From: Erythrobacter oryzae
Lineage (GTDB): Bacteria > Pseudomonadota > Alphaproteobacteria > Sphingomonadales > Sphingomonadaceae
Direction: 5' to 3'
DNA length: 64,000 bases
Assembly (NCBI RefSeq): GCF_030271515.1
Contig: NZ_JASCXI010000002.1
Coordinates: 558,001 to 622,000 of the forward strand
The notes under the pieces were generated by a model. That model saw nothing but the letters and a program-made list of their open reading frames with translations, ran no database searches and had not been told where the DNA came from. The translations under genes and the position numbers were made by a program. Shown here piece after piece: positions 56,072-64,000 of this stretch (position 1 is the first letter of the stretch; the number at the start of each line of letters is the position of its first letter).

Positions 56072-57536
56072 GGCTGGCGGACCTCTTGCGCGCGGCGGGG
56101 CTGGCGGGTGACAGTGACCAGACCGTCACCGGCTTTGCCATCGATCACCGCAAGGTCGCGCCGGGAACCATTTTCGGTGCCTTCCAGGGTGCCACAGTCA
56201 ATGGCGAGGATTTCATCCCCGCCGCAGTTGGAGCGGGCGCGATTGCCGTCGTTGCCCGTCCTGAAGCCCGCGTCGAGGGTGCGCTCCACCTTGCCGACGT
56301 CAACCCCCGACGCGCCTTTGCGCGCCTCGCCGCGGGCTTTTTTTCTCCCTACCCGGCCACCGTCGTTGCGGTGACGGGGACCAACGGCAAGACCTCGACG
56401 GTCGAGATGACGCGCCAGATCTGGCGCATGGCGGGCGAGCGCGCGGCGAGCATCGGGACGCTGGGCGTCACCACCCCCGACGGGAGCGTCTCGACCGGGC
56501 TGACGACGCCCGACATCGTCACCTTCCTCGCCAACATGGCGGGGCTGGCACGCGAGGGCGTGAGCCACGTGGCCTACGAGGCTTCGAGCCACGGGCTCGA
56601 CCAGTATCGCGGCGAGGGGCCCAAGGTTTCGGCCGCAGCCTTCACCAATTTCAGCCGCGACCATCTCGATTACCACAGCACGATGGAGGCCTATTTCGCG
56701 GCCAAGATGCGGCTGTTCACCGAGGTCGTCGCGCCCGGCTCGCCGGTGGTGATCCACGATGCAGGGGACGGGTCGGAGTGGACCGCGAAGGCGGTGGCGC
56801 AGGCCGAGGCGCGCGGGCTCAAGGTGCTGACCGTGGGCGAGGGCGGCGCTTTCCTCAAGCTGATCGGCCGCGAACCCGGCCAGTTGGGGCAGCTTCTTCA
56901 CATCGAACATGAAGGCGCTGTCCGCAAAATCAATCTGCCGCTGATCGGGGCCTATCAGGCAGCCAACGCGCTGGTCGCGGCGGGCCTCGCGCTGGCTACC
57001 GGCGTTCCGGCGAGCGCGACCTTCGATGCGCTCACCCGCCTCCAGCCGGTGCGCGGGCGGCTCGAGCGCGCGGCGCTCAATGCGGCGGGTGCGCCTGCCT
57101 ATGTCGACTATGCCCACACGCCCGACGCGCTTGAGGCCGCCATCGCCGCGCTGCGCCCGCATGTCGCGCCGGGCGGCAAGCTGATCGTGGTGTTCGGCGC
57201 AGGGGGCGACCGCGACGCGGGCAAGCGCCCGCAGATGGGCGAAGTCGCCGCGCGTGCCGCCGATATCGCCATCGTCACCGACGACAACCCGCGCTCCGAA
57301 GACCCTGCGGCTATCCGCGCGGCTATCATGGCAGGCGCGGGGGCGAACACGCGCGAGGTCGCGGGCCGCCGCGAAGCCATCGCCGCCGCAATTGGGGAAG
57401 CCGGTCCGCGCGACATTGTGCTGATCGCGGGCAAAGGGCACGAGCAGGGTCAAATATTCGGGTCTGGAGATACCATGCGGATCGAAGCTTTCGACGATGT
57501 CGAAGTGGCGCGCGAATGCGCCGGAGGGGCGTGCTG

Positions 57537-57537
<1 letters not shown>
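56068..57537 (+). CDS. murE: UDP-MurNAc-L-Ala-D-Glu: meso-diaminopimelate ligase
   Basis: 489 residues. ATP loop GTNGKT at 104-109, and DNPR at 406-409 (TDDNPRSEDP), the motif that binds meso-diaminopimelate, so the stem peptide is of the Gram-negative type. The final GKGHEQGQ is conserved. Cytoplasmic step of peptidoglycan precursor synthesis. Confidence 0.97.
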
Positions 57538-59009
<1,472 letters not shown>

Positions 59010-59057
59010 GGCGCATCCGGAAGCTCAGGCCCGGTGACGGGCGCGAGGAAAGACTGA

Positions 59058-60128
59058 ATGCTCTACCTGCTTGCCGAATGGCTTGGCTTTGAAGGCATCC
59101 TCAATCTGGTGCGCTACCAGAGCTTCCGTGCGGGCGCGACGCTGATGACCGCGCTGGTGATCGGCCTGTTGATCGGCGAGCGCTTCATCAACTTCCTCCG
59201 CGTGCGGCAGGGCAAGGGCCAGCCGATCCGTCTGGACGGCCCGCAATCCCACCTCGAAAAGCGCGGCACGCCGACGATGGGCGGGCTGATGATCCTCGTC
59301 TCGCTGACCTGCGCGCTGCTGCTCTGGATGGACCTCACCAGCCCCTTCGTCTGGGCGTGCCTTGCGGTGACGATCGGCTTCGGGGTGATCGGCTTCCTCG
59401 ACGATTACGACAAGGTTTCCAAGAACAGCCATGCGGGCGTGCCTGCACGGGTGCGGCTGCTGGGCGAGTTCGTCGTAGCGGGCGTCGCCAGCGCGCTGAT
59501 CGTCAGCCAGATCAACACCAATGTCTATCTGCCCTTCACCTCCGATCTCGTGATCCCGCTGGGGCCGGCCTATTACGTCTTCGCCGCCTTCGTGATCGTG
59601 GGCGCGGGCAATGCGGTGAACCTCACCGACGGGCTCGACGGCCTTGCGACCATGCCGGTGATCATCGCGGCGGGCACCTTCGCGATCATCTGCTATCTGG
59701 TCGGCCGGGTCGATTTCAGCTCCTATCTCGGCATCCCGCATGTGCCGGGCGCAGGCGAGCTGGCGATTTTCTGCGCCGCGATCATGGGGGCGGGGCTCGC
59801 CTTCCTGTGGTTCAACGCCCCGCCTGCTGCGGTGTTCATGGGCGACACCGGCTCGCTTGCCCTTGGCGGAGCGCTGGGGGCGATCGCGGTCGCCTCGCAC
59901 CATGAAGTCGTGCTCGGCATCGTCGGCGGGCTGTTCGTGCTCGAGGCGGTGAGCGTCATCGTGCAGGTGTTCTGGTACAAGCGCACCGGCCGCCGCGTGT
60001 TCCGCATGGCCCCGATCCACCACCACTTCGAACAGCTCGGCTGGAAGGAGAGCAAGGTCGTGATCCGCTTCTGGATCATCGCCATCGTGCTCGCGCTGAT
60101 CGGGCTGTCGACGCTGAAGCTGCGATAG
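59058..60128 (+). CDS. mraY: phospho-MurNAc-pentapeptide transferase
   Basis: 356 residues, about ten membrane segments. It transfers phospho-MurNAc-pentapeptide to undecaprenyl phosphate, making lipid I. Motifs [17 protein letters not shown] and [12 protein letters not shown] carry the catalytic aspartates; [10 protein letters not shown] is the HHH loop. It starts 48 nt after murF, the largest gap in this part of the cluster. Confidence 0.97.
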   Translation: MLYLLAEWLGFEGILNLVRYQSFRAGATLMTALVIGLLIGERFINFLRVRQGKGQPIRLDGPQSHLEKRGTPTMGGLMILVSLTCALLLWMDLTSPFVWACLAVTIGFGVIGFLDDYDKVSKNSHAGVPARVRLLGEFVVAGVASALIVSQINTNVYLPFTSDLVIPLGPAYYVFAAFVIVGAGNAVNLTDGLDGLATMPVIIAAGTFAIICYLVGRVDFSSYLGIPHVPGAGELAIFCAAIMGAGLAFLWFNAPPAAVFMGDTGSLALGGALGAIAVASHHEVVLGIVGGLFVLEAVSVIVQVFWYKRTGRRVFRMAPIHHHFEQLGWKESKVVIRFWIIAIVLALIGLSTLKLR

Positions 60129-60143
60129 GGAGGGGTGCTGGCC

Positions 60144-61511
60144 GTGATCACCTCCCCCGCCTTCAAGGGCAAGCGTTACGCGGTCCTCGGCCTCGCCCGT
60201 TCGGGCGCGGCAGCGGCCGAGGCGCTGCTGGCGAGCGGGGCGGAGGTGATCGGCTGGGACCGCCAGCCCCACGCGCGCGCGCCGTTCGAGGGGCGTTGCC
60301 GGCTGATCGACCCGCTCGAGCTCGACCTTACCGGCTTTGCGGGCGTGGTGGTCTCGCCCGGGGTGCCGCTGAACTCGCACCCCATCGGGCCGCGCGTGTG
60401 GCAATATGGCCTGCCCGTGATCGGCGATATCGAGCTCTTCGCTGCCGCGCGCGCGAGCCTGCCGCCGCACAAGGTGGTCGGCATCACCGGCACCAACGGC
60501 AAGTCGACCACCACCGCGCTGGTCCACCATATCCTGCAAACGGCGGGCGTGCCGAGCGTGATGGGCGGCAACATCGGCGACCCGATCCTCGGGCAGGCGC
60601 CGCTGCCCGAAGGCGGGGTCTATGTGCTCGAGCTGTCGAGCTTCCAGATCGACCTCACCTTCACGCTCGATTGCGATGTCGCGGCGCTGACCAACATCAC
60701 CCCCGATCACCTCGATCGCTACGCCGGGTTCGACGCCTATGCCGCCTCCAAGGAACGCCTGTTCCAGATGCAGGCGAGCGGCACCGCGATCATCTGCGAC
60801 GAGGACGCGCCCACCACCGCCATCGCCGACCGGCTGGCGGCAGCGGGCCGCGCGCCGGTGCGGGTCAAGACCGCCGATCTCGACGCGGCGGGGCTGGCCG
60901 AGGGGCGCTCGCCTTCGCTCGCCGGGCCGCACAATGCCCAGAACGCTGCCGTGGCGGTGGCGATCTGCCGCCAGCTGGGGCTGAGCGATGCGCAGATTGC
61001 GCAAGGCCTCGCCTCCTATCGCGGCCTCCCGCACCGGATGGAGCGCGTCTGCGAGGTCGAGGGGGTCGTCTACATCAACGACAGCAAGGCGACCAACGCC
61101 GCCTCGGCCGCTCCCGCGCTCGCCGCCTTCCCGCCCGATCCGGCGACCAATGGCGCCCCCCGCATCCACTGGATCGTCGGCGGGTTGCCCAAGGAGGACG
61201 GCCTCGGCGCCTGCGCCGACCATCTCGCCAACATCGCCGCCGCCTATACCGTGGGCGAGGCAGGGCCGATGTTTGCCGACCTACTCGAAGGGCAGGTCAG
61301 GGTCGAACGCTGCGAGCTCATCAGCGAGGCCGTGCGCCGCGCCGCCGAAGCCGCGCAGCCCGGCGAGGTGGTGCTGCTGAGCCCGGCCTGCGCCTCCTAC
61401 GACCAGTTCCGCGACTACGAGAAGCGGGGGCTTCACTTCCGCCAGATGGTCGGCGCGATCACCGGCTGCGACACCTGCATCGAAACCGCTGACCGGAGCA
61501 TCCTGCCATGA
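60144..61511 (+). CDS. murD: UDP-MurNAc-L-alanine: D-glutamate ligase
   Basis: 455 residues from the GTG at 60144, which stands 8 nt after AGGGAGGGG; a GTG at 60135 overlaps that site and is less likely. ATP loop ITGTNGKSTTT, then ELSSFQIDLT and YINDSKATN. It adds D-glutamate to the precursor. Overlaps ftsW. Confidence 0.95.
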   Translation: MITSPAFKGKRYAVLGLARSGAAAAEALLASGAEVIGWDRQPHARAPFEGRCRLIDPLELDLTGFAGVVVSPGVPLNSHPIGPRVWQYGLPVIGDIELFAAARASLPPHKVVGITGTNGKSTTTALVHHILQTAGVPSVMGGNIGDPILGQAPLPEGGVYVLELSSFQIDLTFTLDCDVAALTNITPDHLDRYAGFDAYAASKERLFQMQASGTAIICDEDAPTTAIADRLAAAGRAPVRVKTADLDAAGLAEGRSPSLAGPHNAQNAAVAVAICRQLGLSDAQIAQGLASYRGLPHRMERVCEVEGVVYINDSKATNAASAAPALAAFPPDPATNGAPRIHWIVGGLPKEDGLGACADHLANIAAAYTVGEAGPMFADLLEGQVRVERCELISEAVRRAAEAAQPGEVVLLSPACASYDQFRDYEKRGLHFRQMVGAITGCDTCIETADRSILP

Positions 61512-62740
61512 GCGCGCCGGTCTTCTCCGCCACCTCCGCACGCGGGCCAGGTGCCTATCTGCCCCCCGTGCCCGTGCAGCGCCGCTGGCGCGATTCCGTG
61601 CGCATCTGGTGGCGCGAGATCGACAAGCTGATGCTGCTGCTGATCGGCCTGCTGATGGCCATCGGCCTCGTCGCGGTCGCCGCAGCCTCGCCCGCGAGCG
61701 CCGACATGCTCTCGACTGCCAGCACCCGGCTCGACCCGCTGATGTTCTTCAAGCGGCACATCGTCTTCCAGCTGATCGGCCTGGCCGTGCTGATCGGCCT
61801 CAGCTTCCTCGACCGCGATCAGGCGCGGCGGCTGGGCATTCTGGTCGGCGCGGTGATGCTGGCGCTGCTGTTCGTGGTGCCCTTCATCGGCGAGGAGAAG
61901 AACGGCGCGCGGCGCTGGATCAATGTCGGCATGAGCTTGCAGCCCTCGGAGTTCCTCAAGCCGGGTTTCGCGATCATCTGCGCGTGGATCCTTAGCTGGC
62001 GGCTGCGCGATCCGGGCCTGCCGGTGATCGCCTTCGTCACCGGCTTCTTTGCACTGATCGCGGGGCTGCTGATGCTCCAGCCCAACCTTGGTGACGCAAT
62101 CCTGTTCGGCGGGATCTGGCTGGTGATGGTGCTTCTGGCGGGCCTGCCGTGGCAGCGGATCGCCGGGGTGGGTGCTGCGGGCATCACCGCGCTGACGCTC
62201 GCCTACCTGTTCTACGACAACGCCCGCCACCGCATCGACGGCTTCCTCGGCGGCGGCACCGCCTTCGATCAGGTCGACCTCGCCCAGCGCACCATTACCG
62301 CGGGCGGGTGGACGGGGGCAGGCCTGTGGCTCGGCACCCGCAAGATGAACCTGCCCGAGGCGCACACCGACTACATCTTCTCGGTCATCGGCGAGGAGTT
62401 CGGGCTGATCGTCTGCGGCGTTATCGTGGTGCTCTATTGCGGGCTGGTGATGCGCGCGCTGCTGCGGCTGACGGGCGAGGACAACCTCTTCGCGCTGCTC
62501 GCCGCGGCGGGCCTCGTCACCCAGTTCGGGGGGCAGGCCTTCATCAACATCCTCGTCAACCTCAAGCTGTTCCCCTCCAAGGGCATGACCCTGCCGCTGA
62601 TTTCCTACGGCGGTTCATCGACACTGGCGGTGTGCTTCACGCTTGGGCTATTGCTGGCGATCACCCGGCGCAATCCCTTCCTCGCGCGCGAGGGAGGGAG
62701 CTTGCGCGAGCTGATCGAACGCAAGGAAGAACGCCCATGA
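61508..62740 (+). CDS. ftsW: FtsW, SEDS-family septal glycosyltransferase
   Basis: 410 residues with about ten membrane segments. SEDS landmarks are GARRWINVG, LQPSEFLKPGF, AHTDYIFSVIGEEFGL, NLKLFPSKGMTLPLISYGGS (20 residues). It polymerises septal glycan with FtsI. The N-terminal ~45 residues are cytoplasmic. Confidence 0.97.
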   Translation: MSAPVFSATSARGPGAYLPPVPVQRRWRDSVRIWWREIDKLMLLLIGLLMAIGLVAVAAASPASADMLSTASTRLDPLMFFKRHIVFQLIGLAVLIGLSFLDRDQARRLGILVGAVMLALLFVVPFIGEEKNGARRWINVGMSLQPSEFLKPGFAIICAWILSWRLRDPGLPVIAFVTGFFALIAGLLMLQPNLGDAILFGGIWLVMVLLAGLPWQRIAGVGAAGITALTLAYLFYDNARHRIDGFLGGGTAFDQVDLAQRTITAGGWTGAGLWLGTRKMNLPEAHTDYIFSVIGEEFGLIVCGVIVVLYCGLVMRALLRLTGEDNLFALLAAAGLVTQFGGQAFINILVNLKLFPSKGMTLPLISYGGSSTLAVCFTLGLLLAITRRNPFLAREGGSLRELIERKEERP

Positions 62741-63960
62741 CGAGCGAAACCCGCACCGGTGCCTCGCGCCACTATGTGCTCGCCGCAGGCGGCACCGGCG
62801 GGCACCTGATCCCCGCCTTCGCGCTCGCCACCGAGCTGCACCAGCGCGGCCACCACGTCGCACTGATCACCGACGAGCGCGGGGCGAATATCCCGGGCAA
62901 GCCCGATTTTCTCACCGCCCACGTGCTGCCCGCAGGCCGCTTCGGCAAGAACCCGCTGGGCTGGCCCGCGGGAGTGCGCGCGGTGCTCGAGGGGCGGGCG
63001 ATGGCGCTCCGCCTGTTCGACCACTTCCAGCCCTCGGCGATCGTCGGCTTCGGCGGCTATCCCGCGCTGCCCGCGCTGCTCGCCTCGACCGCTGCCAAGC
63101 TGCCGAGCATCGTCCACGAACAGAACGCCGTGCTCGGCCGGGTCAACCGCCTGCTGGCGGGGCGGGTGGACGCGATCGCGACCTCCTACGAGAAGGTCGA
63201 CCGCCTCAGCCCCAAGCACGCGCACAAGGTGCATCTGGTGGGCAACCCGGTGCGCGCCGAAGTGCTGGCTTTGCGCGAGCAGGATTTCCCCGCCTTCACC
63301 GAGGAGAGCCTGCTGCGCATCCTCGTTACCGGCGGCTCGCAGGGCGCGAGCATTCTGTCGCAGGTCGTGCCCGATGGCCTCGCCATGCTCCCGCCCGCCT
63401 TGCGCCAGCGCTTGCAGGTCACCCAGCAATGCCGCGCGGAAGACCTCGAGGCGGTGCGCAAGCGCTATGCCGAGCATGACATCCCCGCCGAACTCGGCAC
63501 CTATTTCGAGGATATGCACACGCGGCTGGCCGACGCGCATCTGTTCATCGGCCGCGCGGGCGCCTCGACCATCGCGGAGCTTACCGCGGTGGGCCGCCCG
63601 GCGATCCTCGTGCCGCTCCCCATCGCGACCGACGATCATCAGGCGGCGAACACCCGCGAGATGGTGAAGGCGGGCGGCGCGCGCATGATCCGGCAGGACG
63701 CCTTCCAGCCCAAGGAGCTCGCCAAGCAGATCCAGGCGATGGCGATGCACCCGCAGAGCCTCGCCAACGCGGCGCATTGCGCTTTCAACTGCGGGCGGCC
63801 CGATGCGGCGAAGGACCTCGCGGACCTCGTCGAGACCATGAGCGGGATCGATCTGATGGACGTGATCCGCGTGGGCGAGAGCGCGCCTGCGGCAGCGGCC
63901 GCAGTGCGGCCCGCCGCCGGCACGGCGCGCAAGGCTGCCAAGGACAAGGTTGATCAATGA
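62737..63960 (+). CDS. murG: UDP-GlcNAc:lipid I N-acetylglucosaminyltransferase
   Basis: 407 residues. GGTGGHLIPAFALA near the start, VGFGGYPALPAL, HEQNAVLGRVNRLL and the UDP-GlcNAc loop RAGASTIAELTAVGRP. It makes lipid II on the inner face of the membrane. An Ala/Lys-rich extension of about 30 residues ends the protein. AAGGAAGA precedes the ATG. Confidence 0.97.
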   Translation: MTSETRTGASRHYVLAAGGTGGHLIPAFALATELHQRGHHVALITDERGANIPGKPDFLTAHVLPAGRFGKNPLGWPAGVRAVLEGRAMALRLFDHFQPSAIVGFGGYPALPALLASTAAKLPSIVHEQNAVLGRVNRLLAGRVDAIATSYEKVDRLSPKHAHKVHLVGNPVRAEVLALREQDFPAFTEESLLRILVTGGSQGASILSQVVPDGLAMLPPALRQRLQVTQQCRAEDLEAVRKRYAEHDIPAELGTYFEDMHTRLADAHLFIGRAGASTIAELTAVGRPAILVPLPIATDDHQAANTREMVKAGGARMIRQDAFQPKELAKQIQAMAMHPQSLANAAHCAFNCGRPDAAKDLADLVETMSGIDLMDVIRVGESAPAAAAAVRPAAGTARKAAKDKVDQ

Positions 63961-64000
63961 AGGGCGTCGGCACCGATATCGGCATCATCCACTTCGTCGG
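63957..64000 (+). CDS. murC: UDP-MurNAc: L-alanine ligase (partial, N-terminus only)
   Basis: The ATG at 63957 overlaps the murG stop. The 14 complete codons read MKGVGTDIGIIHFV, the usual start of MurC in this group. The gene continues beyond the window. Confidence 0.88.
   Translation, partial: MKGVGTDIGIIHFV

Noticed and set aside
59025..61223. 732-codon minus-strand open frame opposite mraY/murD
   Set aside because: Antisense to two essential, well-recognised genes; typical GC-rich shadow.

Overview
The window is high-GC chromosomal DNA (roughly two thirds G+C by eye) from an alphaproteobacterium. The best fit is Sphingomonadales, probably Erythrobacteraceae. This rests on gene content (Tad-type cpa pilus operon, ispH-thrB-rnhA, nagZ-scpAB-tatABC, TamAB, glnB-glnA with a sigma54-type promoter, MurE of the meso-diaminopimelate type) and on family resemblance of the proteins. 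It is recognition, not a database result. Nearly all of the window is coding. I see no rRNA, tRNA, CRISPR array, insertion sequence or prophage.

Layout. 1-4985 (minus): Tad/Flp pilus genes cpaA-B-C-D-E, with cpaE cut by the window edge. 5121-7431 (plus): an alpha/beta hydrolase, an FAD oxidoreductase and a 58-residue YegP-like protein. 7575-10023 (minus): rnhA, thrB, ispH. 10096-17576 (plus): a lipoprotein, argS, a SPOR-domain protein, nagZ, scpA, scpB, tatA, tatB, tatC. 17577-19226 (minus): a secreted amidohydrolase meeting tatC with no gap. 19373-28259 (plus): threonine ammonia-lyase, a leucyl/arginyl-tRNA-protein transferase, tamA, tamB. 28278-29919: a GH24 lysozyme divergent from a small Xre regulator and a six-helix membrane protein, with three tandem 17-bp operators between them. 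29998-34483 (minus): an S1-protease autotransporter and a Ca2+/Na+ antiporter. 34619-36377 (plus): two secreted proteins of unknown family. 36381-42113 (minus): alpha/beta hydrolase, glnA, glnB, argC, an SH3b protein and an M17 aminopeptidase. 42183-44377 (plus): a lipoprotein whose 5' end contains a perfect parS site, methionine aminopeptidase and a low-GC orphan. 44427-46350 (minus): ccmA, ccmB and a membrane protein. 46415-50716: pterin dehydratase, SDR, DNA glycosylase, ferredoxin, DUF1905 protein and cysteine synthase. 50713-51904: two envelope proteins of uncertain role. 52319-64000 (plus): the division and cell wall (dcw) cluster mraZ-rsmH-ftsL-ftsI-murE-murF-mraY-murD-ftsW-murG-murC, with murC cut by the window end.

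How it fits together. Much of the window concerns the envelope: peptidoglycan synthesis and division (dcw), peptidoglycan recycling or turnover (NagZ, GH24 lysozyme, SPOR), protein export (Tat), outer-membrane assembly (TamA/TamB), an autotransporter protease and a surface pilus. A second theme is amino acid and nitrogen metabolism (thrB, ilvA, argC, glnA/glnB, cysK, aminopeptidases). Most operons are tightly packed with ATGA or TGATG stop-start overlaps, so translational coupling is likely. The most notable non-coding signals are the parS site, the triple 17-bp operator, the roughly 10-11-bp periodic GGGA/TCCC arrays upstream of mraZ, and a sigma54-type promoter with an NtrC-like site upstream of glnB-glnA.
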